Source of the DNA: an uncultured Saprospiraceae bacterium
GTDB taxonomy: Bacteria; Bacteroidota; Bacteroidia; Chitinophagales; Saprospiraceae
Length of the DNA: 36,675 nt
Direction of reading: 5' to 3'
Assembly: GCA_937924805.1 (NCBI GenBank)
Contig: CALDTZ010000081.1
Span: 1-36,675, forward strand
Positions 1 to 9,500 of the stretch are shown here, one piece after another. The notes under the pieces are model-generated. The model ran no database searches and had not been told where the DNA came from. It saw only the letters and a list, made by a program, of their open reading frames with translations. The translations under genes were made by a program, and so were the position numbers. The number at the start of each line of letters is the position of its first letter. Positions within the stretch are counted from its first letter, which is position 1.

Positions 1-203
1 GTTTTTGGAAGTAAATATTGTTCTACAGAGGGATCGCTATAGTAAAACTGAAGCGTACTTTGGGATTCTATTTTTTCAATAAACGAAAGTAAGGTGCTAC
101 CCGTAACTTCTGGTTTTACCACAAAATCAGCATCTTGTGCAAATGTTATCACCGTCGAAAACATTAGGAATGTACTCGCTATCAAATATTTAAAGTAGCC
201 CAT
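1..203 (-). CDS. STN-like N-terminal part of a secreted or TonB-linked protein (partial)
   Basis: The 5' end of a minus-strand gene runs off the left edge, leaving 67 codons. The start MGYFKYLIAS is followed by a hydrophobic stretch and an Ala-Gln signal-peptidase site (TFAQ). The mature part then reads TLLSFIEKIESQSTLQFYYS, which resembles the short STN (secretin/TonB N-terminal) domain found before TonB-dependent receptors and FecR-regulated surface proteins in Bacteroidota. The start codon lies inside the end of the upstream gene, with a 14-base overlap, so the two are probably translationally coupled. Too little is visible to tell a receptor from a carboxypeptidase-regulatory-domain protein. 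The signal peptide is clear; the STN assignment is an inference from pattern. Confidence 0.6.
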   Translation of the reverse strand, partial: MGYFKYLIASTFLMFSTVITFAQDADFVVKPEVTGSTLLSFIEKIESQSTLQFYYSDPSVEQYLLPK

Positions 204-909
204 CCATATAATTTAAAAGTGATACGAGTTCGGATTTATTAGCAGTTTCTAAATCAATTTTAGTTCTATTTAAAAATGAGTATATTTTACTTTTTATTTC
301 TGGAAATAGTTTGCCAAGGTCTTTTCTTGATTTAAATGCCATGATCTTTTCATTTCTATGTAAGACGTAATTAGAGGGCCTTTGGACGTATTTTCCATTT
401 GGATATCTTGAATTATAGTCATTGACAAAAAGCACTCTTTCTATTCTAAATAATGTCATTGACTTTGTGGCTATTTTTTCAACCCATTGGTATTTGTCTT
501 CTTTTTTGTTTTCATTTTTCTGAGCTACAAAAACACTGTTTCCTAACTGAAAGCTATCAATTAAGGATTCATTGAGGATAATAGAAATATTCGTTGAATT
601 TTTAAGCTGCTTCTTAAGAATGAGGTTGTTTTTTTCTAAATCTAATCTTAGATGCTTTTCATGATATACTTTATCACGAATAAAAATAATACCTGGCATC
701 CAATCGACATTACTGTAGTACGGGTTGCCAAAAGCTTTATTTACTTTTTGATTATAGACCTTTCCATTAACCAATAAATCATCCGAGTTGTTTTTACTAT
801 CTAAATAGGAAAGGAAGCTTGAGACTCGATCTTGAGCGATCAAACTGGTTAGAGCGAAGCATAATAGGAAATATAATCCCAAAGTTAATTTGGTCTTGTT
901 CATTCTCAA
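190..909 (-). CDS. secreted protein of unknown function
   Basis: A 239-residue protein with a signal peptide (LGLYFLLCFALTSLIAQ, cleavage near residue 25). The mature part has no membrane helix and no T9SS tail. It carries a pattern of the kind LLVNGKVYxQ ... GNPYY ... W.PGIIF ... KVYHEKHLRLDLE, which I associate with small exported Bacteroidota proteins encoded next to STN or carboxypeptidase-regulatory-domain proteins. I cannot name a function. The gene overlaps the next minus-strand gene by 14 bases, so both are probably one transcription unit with linked roles at the cell envelope. An alternative start two codons later (MNKTKLTL) is equally possible. Confidence 0.75.
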   Translation of the reverse strand: MRMNKTKLTLGLYFLLCFALTSLIAQDRVSSFLSYLDSKNNSDDLLVNGKVYNQKVNKAFGNPYYSNVDWMPGIIFIRDKVYHEKHLRLDLEKNNLILKKQLKNSTNISIILNESLIDSFQLGNSVFVAQKNENKKEDKYQWVEKIATKSMTLFRIERVLFVNDYNSRYPNGKYVQRPSNYVLHRNEKIMAFKSRKDLGKLFPEIKSKIYSFLNRTKIDLETANKSELVSLLNYMDGLL

Positions 910-1076
910 TCTTGATTATACATTATGCTTTTAAAGGTAGTGTTTTCTATTTCTTTTTTGGAAATAACATCATTTTAATACAGATATTTATTGAGTTCAT
1001 GTCGTTTATTGCAATAAATGGAATTAGATTTTTTTCAAACCCAATATTCAAATGATACTTATATTATCTTCAACTT
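910..1076. promoter_or_regulatory. divergent intergenic region with a perfect 14-bp palindrome
   Basis: This 167-base AT-rich gap separates two divergently transcribed genes and must hold both promoters. TTTATTGCAATAAA at 1005-1018 is a perfect palindrome and could be an operator. A palindrome this short is expected about twice by chance in a window of this size, so support is weak. No clear TAnnTTTG box was found. Confidence 0.25.
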
Positions 1077-4043
1077 ATGTTTAATTATTGGCTACCATTT
1101 AAATTGTTGAAGTGTTTATTTGTATTGATAGCAATTGTGCATTTTCATTCAGTCCAAAGTCAATCAAATGAATGGATCGATTCTGGAAATCCAAACTTTC
1201 AACGTGCAGATCTTTCCTTTTCGGATAAACACTCTTTTCAGGGAAATACATCACTTCATATAAAAGGAAGAATTGCTCCAATATCCGATAATGTTTCATT
1301 GGAAAATAATTCAATTGAAATTTGCTTAAAAAATGAGTTAGAAAAGGCACTTGATTGGTCCATGCATGAGTTTATTACGCTCGATGTTTATATGGAGGAA
1401 TCTTTAGAAGGGTTATCTGAAGTTCGATTAGGCCTAACCAATAGCAAAGGACAAACCAGTTATACTACCTTAATTTTAGGTTGGCAGTTGCAACAATGGG
1501 AAAACTACCATATGACATTTCCATTAACACAAAATGCATACGATTATGGGAATATTGCCCCAGAGGTTTTAAAAGATGTGGTTAATGTTCATTTAGCCTT
1601 TTATAGATTCAGCGATGAAGTCGAAATCAATCCTTATACAGAGGTGAATTTTCATATTGATAATATGAAAATAGATGGATATAAAATGTGGGATAATTTT
1701 GAAGATAAAACCTATCGTTTATCTAAGGATAAATTCAATGATGAAAGGGTTGACTTCAAAATTCCTAATTCAAATTTTATTCTCGGAATTGACAAAGAAA
1801 AAGGACATATACACGATATCAAGAATGCGGATGGACAGGAACTTAGTTCGGGTAATCTGGACAAAACATTGTGGAGTGTCAAATGTAATTCTGAAGGCCC
1901 ACTAGCTTCTTTTTCGAGTTATAATTTCAATTCTAAATTTATCAATACGACTTTTTCTTTTGATGATAAAAGTGGAATATGGTTGTATCGAAGCCTAGAT
2001 GCAGATAACAAGTTGTTATTTGAACTTAAGTTGCAAGTAAAGACAATCACGGAAGATGAAATAAGATTCTCGACCGAAATAACCAATAATTTACGGATTC
2101 CTATACGATCGGTTATTTTGCTTGATAAGTTATCGATGCCTTTAAAAAGAATTGAAAGCGGTTTGTGGCCAATTCAAGAAGGGATATTATTATTGCCCTC
2201 TTTCTTTAAGGAAAATAGACAATCAGTGATGAGTAGGCCACCAATGAGTTCTGATGTTTTAGCCTTAAAAATGAATCAAGGGGTATTTGGAAGTTATTTA
2301 GTTCAAGATTCAGAGTTTCATTCAGCATTATTACCTAATAGTAATGGAAATTCAATTTTTCAACCTTCATTATTACATATGGGAGGAGCGAATAATTTTG
2401 GTTTCTTTTGTTTTGAGTTATTAACATGTATTGAAAATGGGGAAAAATGGCAGAGCCCAAGTATACATTTGTCACTGAGTAAGACCTATTTGAACCTTTT
2501 GAATTCGTACAAGAATAATAATGGATTTGGTAATATAAAGAGGTTTCCTCTTTTGGCATCAAAATTTGATGATAGAGCATCTTATCAACAATTTAAAAAG
2601 AGTCCATTGTATACGATTGAATTATTTAAAACCATTGAATGGAAAAAAGCTCAGCGAGGGAATGTTTGGGAGGAAATAAAACGAAAATGGCTTCCAACGA
2701 TAAAGACGAATGGAATTATTCATTTGACACACTGGCAATATGGACGAGATGATCATATAGATAAACGGAAAAATCATCGAATTGAAGATGATCATCCAGA
2801 TGCACTTCCAATCTGGGAAGAAAAGTATGGAGATCATAACTCACTTCTATCCATGATCAGCTTTGGTAAAACGAAAGGGTTTAAATTTATGCCTTTTTCG
2901 AATTACACCATTTGGAATAAGATGGATATTAATGCCACAAAGGAAGAGTATAAAACTCATGTTTTTGCAAAACAGACCAGAGGTCCATTTTATGAGTATA
3001 AAGAATATAACGGCTTTATGATAAAACCTTGGAGCTTATTGGTTCAAAATACAAACGATACATTTTTAAAGCGGTTTAAAACAGAATTTGATCAAGACTA
3101 TGTTTTTGTAGATATGACTGCAGAACGAGGTCCAAGGTATATACTTTCGGATGATAATATTGGGTCTACATCTATTTATACGCAGGCTATTATCAATGAA
3201 AATGAAAGACTCGCAAAAAAGACAAAACTATTTACTGAGGGTGTTTTTGATTATATGATGAATGGTGTTGTAGGTTTTAATCAAACACTCAGACAAAAAC
3301 GGTGGAATGGCGTCCTTGCTTATTTAGGGGATGAGGGAAAACATTGGCTCCCATTTCCAATTGCTGCAAGTATAATGCATGAAAACGTAGCGTTTTACCA
3401 ACACAATTTAAATACAGAAACTTGGCCTGCAATGTCGTTAGCCTTGCAATCGTATTATACCTTATTTGGCTATAATTATAATATAGATTTAACAACACAT
3501 TTTGGAGAAGATGAAGAAAAAATGTACGAATTGGCAATCATACAATCACTTGTTAATTCAAGAACTTGTGGGGAAGCATTACTTCATTTTGATTATTTGA
3601 ATGCAAGCAAAAATCAGATGATTAGTCAGTGGAACAGTGAAAACCCTTTGACCATTATAGGGAATTTTAATTTTGATAAAACGGAGCGTTTTTTTTCTTA
3701 TAATGATGTTGATATTGCCCCAGATGGGTTTTATGCTTTTTCAGAAGAAGGTGATATAATAGGAGGTTATTTTGTAAATAAATTTCTTAATGAACGCTTA
3801 GATAATGGTATTCATGGAATATTTATTGAGAAAAATGTAGAAACTATAGATGTCTTTTATATAAAAGGTAAAGGAACTCCAATTACGATTCCAAAACGTT
3901 TAAATGTTCGCAAGAAACAAATAACGGTAGTAAGAATAGAAAAAGACGGTCGCTCGATAATGGTACCTTTTAAATGTAAAAACAATTCAATTTCATTCGA
4001 TTGTCAACCCAATGCTTTGAAATACCAAATAAAGTACCATTAA
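1077..4043 (+). CDS. secreted glycoside-hydrolase-like protein (GH101/DUF6259-like barrel, tentative)
   Basis: A 988-residue protein with a signal peptide (LLKCLFVLIAIVHFHSVQS, cleavage near residue 29). Residues about 30-215 look like a beta-sandwich, ending VNFHIDNMKIDGYKMW like carbohydrate-binding jelly rolls. Residues about 240-500 look like a beta-supersandwich of the type preceding some glycosidase barrels. Residues about 540-900 form a probable (beta/alpha)8 barrel: IIHLTHWQYGRDDH, then YVFVDMTAERG (Asp679), then LFTEGVFDYMM (Glu721). An Asp and a Glu at consecutive strand ends fit a retaining nucleophile and acid/base pair as in GH101/GH129-type enzymes. The family assignment is from memory of pattern only. 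There is no T9SS tail. A lectin-like T9SS protein follows 92 bases downstream on the same strand and could be its partner. Confidence 0.6.
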   Translation: MFNYWLPFKLLKCLFVLIAIVHFHSVQSQSNEWIDSGNPNFQRADLSFSDKHSFQGNTSLHIKGRIAPISDNVSLENNSIEICLKNELEKALDWSMHEFITLDVYMEESLEGLSEVRLGLTNSKGQTSYTTLILGWQLQQWENYHMTFPLTQNAYDYGNIAPEVLKDVVNVHLAFYRFSDEVEINPYTEVNFHIDNMKIDGYKMWDNFEDKTYRLSKDKFNDERVDFKIPNSNFILGIDKEKGHIHDIKNADGQELSSGNLDKTLWSVKCNSEGPLASFSSYNFNSKFINTTFSFDDKSGIWLYRSLDADNKLLFELKLQVKTITEDEIRFSTEITNNLRIPIRSVILLDKLSMPLKRIESGLWPIQEGILLLPSFFKENRQSVMSRPPMSSDVLALKMNQGVFGSYLVQDSEFHSALLPNSNGNSIFQPSLLHMGGANNFGFFCFELLTCIENGEKWQSPSIHLSLSKTYLNLLNSYKNNNGFGNIKRFPLLASKFDDRASYQQFKKSPLYTIELFKTIEWKKAQRGNVWEEIKRKWLPTIKTNGIIHLTHWQYGRDDHIDKRKNHRIEDDHPDALPIWEEKYGDHNSLLSMISFGKTKGFKFMPFSNYTIWNKMDINATKEEYKTHVFAKQTRGPFYEYKEYNGFMIKPWSLLVQNTNDTFLKRFKTEFDQDYVFVDMTAERGPRYILSDDNIGSTSIYTQAIINENERLAKKTKLFTEGVFDYMMNGVVGFNQTLRQKRWNGVLAYLGDEGKHWLPFPIAASIMHENVAFYQHNLNTETWPAMSLALQSYYTLFGYNYNIDLTTHFGEDEEKMYELAIIQSLVNSRTCGEALLHFDYLNASKNQMISQWNSENPLTIIGNFNFDKTERFFSYNDVDIAPDGFYAFSEEGDIIGGYFVNKFLNERLDNGIHGIFIEKNVETIDVFYIKGKGTPITIPKRLNVRKKQITVVRIEKDGRSIMVPFKCKNNSISFDCQPNALKYQIKYH

Positions 4044-4135
4044 CACCAAAAAAAGATAGAATTGTACTAGAAAACGAAAAGAATATTTCATGTTTTTCTT
4101 TGGAAGCTATATTTGAAGAATATAAATTACTAAAG

Positions 4136-4942
4136 ATGAAGATTTTAATTTTTTTAACCTGTACTGTATTCTGTCAAACAATAATCGGTCAGTCCTTCAA
4201 ATTTGGATTTGAGGATGTCTATGATTTAAAAGATATTGGGTTTAAATTTGAAGAAGATGTACCTAATTGGCATACAACTGCTTCTGATCAAATGATTGAG
4301 GTATGGATGAATAAACCAAATCTAACCCAAGCATCAGAAGGAGAGTGCTTTGTAGAGTTAAATGCGTCAGAAAATGCGGCTTTATTTATAGATGTTGATG
4401 TTAAAGATTTCGACAAATTACGTTTATCATTTGATCATCGTGCAAGGCTTTTTGGTGGAGAAGATATCATGGAGGTTTTTGTGGGTGATCCGAGTGCAAT
4501 ACTTGAATCTATTGGTCTTTACACTTCAGATAATTTTCAATGGTACACCTTTGAAGAAGAAGTTAGTATTTTGCCAAATCAAACAATGATGCGCATTCGA
4601 TTCGAAGCGATAAGCACGGTGAGCGGTGATCCGACAGTTGGCAATTTTTTAGATAATATTCAGATAACTAGGCTGGAAAATGATTTTTCAACAAATGAAA
4701 TCGCGTCTTCATTTAATGTTTACCCTAATCCTGTAGTCGATTTTTTAACGGTTGATATAAGTGATGAAAAACAAAAATATAGGATCCAAATTCAAAATGA
4801 AGAAGGAAAAATTGTACTGAATAAATCGATTAGCGATAGAGCAGAGATCCATGTTGAACCTTTTCCATCAGGGGTTTATTCTGTTACTTTATTGAACGCA
4901 AAAGGAAAAGCAGTTGAGACAACTTCGTTTTTTAGGATATAG
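4136..4942 (+). CDS. T9SS-exported lectin-like jelly-roll protein
   Basis: A 268-residue protein. An open frame reaches back to 4001, inside the preceding gene, but the ATG at 4136 begins a clean signal peptide (MKILIFLTCTVFCQTIIGQ), so that start is chosen. Residues about 20-180 read FGFEDV ... WHTTASDQMIEVW ... FVELNAS ... LRLSFDHRAR ... GNFLDNIQI. This is a beta-sandwich pattern resembling DUF642-like and other 'ELNA' extracellular carbohydrate-binding domains. Residues about 190-268 (FNVYPNPVVDFLTVDIS ... PSGVYSVTLL) are a type A T9SS sorting domain, so the protein should be exported by the Por system and attached to the surface or released. It probably works with the upstream glycosidase-like protein. 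Confidence 0.8.
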   Translation: MKILIFLTCTVFCQTIIGQSFKFGFEDVYDLKDIGFKFEEDVPNWHTTASDQMIEVWMNKPNLTQASEGECFVELNASENAALFIDVDVKDFDKLRLSFDHRARLFGGEDIMEVFVGDPSAILESIGLYTSDNFQWYTFEEEVSILPNQTMMRIRFEAISTVSGDPTVGNFLDNIQITRLENDFSTNEIASSFNVYPNPVVDFLTVDISDEKQKYRIQIQNEEGKIVLNKSISDRAEIHVEPFPSGVYSVTLLNAKGKAVETTSFFRI

Positions 4943-4954
4943 ATTTTTTTTATA

Positions 4955-6028
4955 TTATTGAACACTAAATAAATGACCTTGAATGTTTTGTTGATTTATC
5001 AATAGTAATTGATAAGCCCCTTTGTGTAAATGGCTAATATTTACTTTTTTGTTAGTCCCATTTACAATTCCAGACAATATCAAATTTCCATTCGTGTCAA
5101 TGATTTTGAAGCGATCGATAAAGGCTTCAGATGAAATGTTAAGTTCGGTTGAAGTAGGGTTAGGAAAAATTGTGACTTCTAAATCTAGTGCTATTTCTTG
5201 TGTGTCGGAAAGTGAAATTTCATATTCAGAAAGTGTAAAACGTTCTGATTGAATCACCGATCTTTTTAACTGATCATCCTTGTCATAATTTGATAGAACA
5301 CAGACAATACTAATTCGACGATCATTAAATTCTTGGGGAATTTGATAGGAGTATTGATTCGAATAGGTTTCATTTGCTGTGATCTCTAAAGGAATACTTC
5401 CTTCAGTCCCCCAAATGTTATCGAGCATAGCTCTTACAACATATCGATGCGGGTAATTCCATATAATATCACCTAAGCCTTCCAACGGGTGGCCATCGAC
5501 ATCATTAAAGTAATTATGTTGTTCAGTACCATATACGGAATCTTCAACAATCATTGCTGATAATCTGTATTCATTTCCTGCTGGTAGAGTTAAAAACTTC
5601 GTGTCAATTGTAAACGATAAGGTTCGATCCTCTTTTTTGTAATTTAAATTATTGGCTTTAATTGTTACTTCTTGCTCCTTTTGTAAAGTACTAAAAACCT
5701 GAGATTCCCATTGATTAGCATATAATAATAAGCTACTGTTTATTGGCATTCGATCTACTAAACCTAGTGGTGTAGCAAAAACATTTACCTCTTCCCAAAA
5801 GGCTTTGCTATCTTCATTTACTAAATCATTTGTAGTCCATGTTACCGGTTTGTGATGATTGATCCATATTATATTTTCAGTTTCGTCCACCATATTTTGA
5901 ATCATGATCGAAGCATTTGGGCATGAACCACAATAAGCATTTGTCATTTTCTCCATTAGGACTTTCTTTTGGCCAAAACCATTGAATGAACCAGCAAGAA
6001 TTGTAAAAATGAGAGCAAAATATTTCAT
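4955..6028 (-). CDS. Omp28-like thioredoxin-fold protein with T9SS sorting domain
   Basis: A 357-residue protein with a signal peptide (MKYFALIFTILAGSFNGFGQ). The mature start KKVLMEKMTNAYCGSCPNAS carries a CxxC pair (Cys33, Cys36) in the context typical of the Omp28-related family, which has a thioredoxin-like fold followed by a beta-sandwich. Residues about 160-270 contain YRLSAMIVEDSVYGTEQHNY and WNYPHRYVVRAML, also characteristic of the family. Residues about 280-357 (VTIFPNPTSTELNIS ... LHKGAYQLLLI) are a type A T9SS sorting domain. The molecular role of the family is unclear; a surface protein with redox-active or structural cysteines is likely. The gene is convergent with the preceding gene, with only 12 bases between the stop codons. 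Confidence 0.85.
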   Translation of the reverse strand: MKYFALIFTILAGSFNGFGQKKVLMEKMTNAYCGSCPNASIMIQNMVDETENIIWINHHKPVTWTTNDLVNEDSKAFWEEVNVFATPLGLVDRMPINSSLLLYANQWESQVFSTLQKEQEVTIKANNLNYKKEDRTLSFTIDTKFLTLPAGNEYRLSAMIVEDSVYGTEQHNYFNDVDGHPLEGLGDIIWNYPHRYVVRAMLDNIWGTEGSIPLEITANETYSNQYSYQIPQEFNDRRISIVCVLSNYDKDDQLKRSVIQSERFTLSEYEISLSDTQEIALDLEVTIFPNPTSTELNISSEAFIDRFKIIDTNGNLILSGIVNGTNKKVNISHLHKGAYQLLLINQQNIQGHLFSVQ

Positions 6029-6597
6029 GAATCTTTTTTTATAAAAATAAGTCTTTTTAAAAGGATAAGTATAAAGTAAAAGGTAAAGTGAAAGACGATT
6101 TTATCAATTTTATTTTCATTTTATTTATTTCCTAACTATTGCTATAATCTTAATAACGAAAATTCAATAAATTATAGTCAAAGCATCTGTATTCTGTTTT
6201 CTGGCAAGCTGTCAAGGGGACGATAACAAGAAAGTTTTAATAATCAGGTTTCATAGCATAAAAGAATGAATTATTAAATGCTAGCTTCATGTTTTACCAG
6301 TATTTTTTTTAACATTGACTATTTATCATTTTTTGTTTTAGATGTTATCCTTTTGGTGGTTAAATGTCGAAAATTACTTGCATTTACAAGTAGTTGGTAA
6401 TCTTTTGATGTACGCTTTATTTTATTTGATGTAGTGTTGATGTAGTGGCTTTTTTATGGCATTTGTTAATTATATCCTATGTTTAGTGTAATTATGATCA
6501 ACATGTGTTCATTGTTTTATTATTTATAAATGAAATGAAAGATAACGTGAATGAAGTGTTGAGAAATATCCATTTTTTAAAAACAAAAACAGTTTAG
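6029..6597. other. long intergenic region upstream of the PUL
   Basis: A 569-base AT-rich gap between divergent genes. It holds the promoters for the Omp28-like gene (minus) and for susC (plus). Features seen are three TTGATGTA copies at 6405-6444 (listed separately) and a short frame without a start codon at 6171-6268. That frame reads SVFCFLASCQGDDNKK, like a lipoprotein signal peptide and lipobox, and may be a gene remnant. TATGTTTA at 6478-6485 is close to the Bacteroidota -7 box but lacks a well-placed -33 partner. No complete gene was found. Confidence 0.5.
6405..6447 (+). promoter_or_regulatory. three helically phased TTGATGTA repeats upstream of susC
   Basis: TTGATGTA occurs at 6405-6412, 6426-6433 and 6437-6444, so starts are 21 and 11 bases apart, close to two and one helical turns. 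The last two copies form a perfect 11-base tandem (TTGATGTAGTG twice, 6426-6447). The array lies about 150-190 bases before the susC start. Phasing on one DNA face suggests binding sites for a transcription activator of the locus. No regulator gene is nearby, so the protein partner is unknown. Confidence 0.4.
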
Positions 6598-9500
6598 ATG
6601 AAATTTAAATTTTCGATTCTAATTGCATGTATTTTTATCTTGCCAATAGTTGGAAATGCTCAAGCGACAATAAATGGAAAAATTATAGACGCTTTATCAA
6701 ATGAGTCTTTAATAGGAGCAACTGTAATTTATGGAAATGCAGGAGAAGGAGTTGCAACGGATATTGATGGAAATTTTACAATTGAAGATTTTACAATACC
6801 CCAAGTAATAACAATTTCATATACAGGATACAAATCAATTGACCTTGAGGTAGTTTCATCAGATTTTATAAATGTAAGTTTAGAGATTAATTCAGAAACA
6901 TTGGATGAAGTGTTGGTCGTAGGATATGGTAAGCAAGAGAAACGGGTAGCAACGGGTGCTATTTCTAAAGTTTCTTCTAAAGATCTTGAGGGGATCGTTT
7001 CTTCAGATGTAAGCTCAACGTTGTCTGGACAGGTTACGGGGCTTATCGTAAATGAATCAAGTGGACAACCAGGATCTAGCAAAATATTATTAATTAGAGG
7101 AGTTAGTACAAATGGGGATAATTCGCCTTTGTTTATCGTTGATGGCTTGCAAGTAGGAAGCATTGACAATATTAATACTGGAGATGTAGAGTCAGTAGAT
7201 GTTTTAAAAGATGCAGCGTCATGTGCAATTTATGGAGCAAGAGCCGCGAATGGAGTTGTTATAATAACGACTAAGAAAGGTAAAAATAATATTGGTGGTG
7301 AAATCACCTACGAAGGCAGTTTAGTAAATTCTAGACCTTGGCGTATACCAGAAATGTTAAGTGCTGAAGATTATGTAATGATCACTAGGGAGAAATTTGA
7401 AAATAGTAATCAAACAGGTGCATTAGAATCGCTTGGTTTTCCTCAAGTTGGTGACGCTTTACCAAATGATACTCGATGGATGGATGAAATATTTGCTCCA
7501 GCAAATGTTGTAAACCACAGAATTTCAGCGAACATTAAAAATGCATTCGTTTCATTAGATTACTGGAATCAAAATGGTGTAATTGGTGGTGAGAAATCAA
7601 ATTATAAAAGATATGCAGCCAGAGTTAATTCAACAAAAGAAATTAATAAGTATATCACAATTGGTGAAAACATTTATTTAAATCGAGTAGATAATCAAAA
7701 CATTGGGACAAACAATGCATTTGGATCCGTTCTTGCAGATGCTTTCGCTTATGATCCATTGACACAAGTTTATAACGACGAAAAAGATTACGGGTTTGAA
7801 CAATCTAATTGGGTTAAAAAAGAATATATTAATCCATTGAGTCGATTGTTTTTGAGCAATGGTAGAGGATTAGGAGACCAATTACAAGGGAATGTTTTTC
7901 TTGAAATAAAACCATTAAAGCACTTCAAGTTTAAGACAGATGCAGGAATAGAAACTGGTTCATATAATTTCAGAAACTTTACACCTGATTATGCATTTCA
8001 TGATGCTTTTGTTAATCTCGAAAATGATGTTTCTCAAGGGTATGGATTCTACCAATCTCTTCAGTTTGAAAATTATGTAAATTATAATAACAGTATCAAT
8101 GATGTTCACAATATTGATTTCGTTATTGGAAACTCTTTTGTTTCGGCAAACAGTGTTTTTGGAGGTGGAAGTTCATCATCAATTCCAGACGCCGTAAAAT
8201 TTGACCCCAATTGGCAGTTTGTGAATTCTGGTCAAGATTCAACAGACTTAGCTTATGGAGGTGGTAGTGTTGATTACAGATTGATAAGTTATTTTACTAG
8301 AGTTCAATATGATTTTGATAAGAAATATTTGTTTACAGCTACGCTACGTAGAGATGGATCGTCCAATTTTGGTGAAAATAATCGATGGGGATTATTTCCA
8401 TCATTTTCAGCAGGATGGGTTGTAAGTAAAGAAAAGTTTTTCAATTATGAGCCTATTAGTTTCTTGAAAGTAAGAGCAAGTTGGGGGGTGAATGGATCTG
8501 ATAGAATTAGACCTTTAAGTTTTGCTTCAACCATAGAAAATACATTCACCTATGCATTTGGTGAAAACCAATCCTTATTTACTGGAGCTGCGTTAGCAAC
8601 GCCGCCAAATCCTGATGTTAAATGGGAAGAAAGTGTACAGATCGATCTTGGTTTAGAACTTGAACTTCTCGATGGTAAATGGACATTGGAAGCGGATGTG
8701 TACAGGAAGGATACGAAAGATTTATTAATGTCAGAAGTTATCCCTGGGTTTATTGGTGCCACCAATAATCCAATTTCGAACTTAGGAGCCATTCGGAATC
8801 AAGGAGTAGAATTAGGGATTAGTAATCGAATTCGAAAAAATGATTTAACCATAACAACCAACCTTAATTACACCAGATTCACAAATGTAGTATTAAAAGT
8901 AGCAGGAGAATTAGGATATATTAATGGTTGGAGCTGGCCAGTCAGAAATACACCCATCACACGGATGACTGAAGGGTTTCCTGTAGGACATTTTGTCGGC
9001 TATCAAACGGCGGGAATCTTCCAAGAACAATCTGAAGTCTTTAGCCATATTAATGCGGATGGAGATTTATTACAACCAGATGCAGTTCCTGGAGATTTAA
9101 TTTTCTTAGATACAAATGGAGATGGAATCATTAATTCTGATGATATAGGTCATATTGGCTCTCCTTGGCCTGATCATATCATTGGATTAGCTTTAAATAT
9201 AAAATATAAAAACTTCGATATTTCGTCGGTTGTTTCTGCTCAAATAGGTCATGATATTTTTAGATCATACGAACGGTCGGATGTAACTTTTACAAATTAT
9301 CAAACATTTTGGTTGGATAGATGGACGGAAGAAAATCCAAGTGATGAGTATTTTAGACTTTCTTCAACTGATCGAAATAACAATCAAAGACCTTCTGATT
9401 TTTATCTTGAAGATGGTACTTTTTATAGATTAAAAAATGTACAATTAGGTTATAGAGTTCCTACGTCAATATTAGAAAAAGTGAAGATGAAAGAGTTAAG

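Noticed and set aside
819..1055. 78-codon plus-strand frame
   Set aside because: It is mostly the antisense of the signal-peptide region of the secreted protein at 190-909, has low-complexity hydrophobic content and no family pattern.
4001..4135. Upstream extension of the lectin-like gene
   Set aside because: It overlaps the preceding gene and would put 45 polar residues before an obvious signal peptide; the ATG at 4136 is the better start.
6729..7169. 146-codon minus-strand frame inside susC
   Set aside because: Antisense shadow of the susC coding sequence; no signal peptide or domain pattern.
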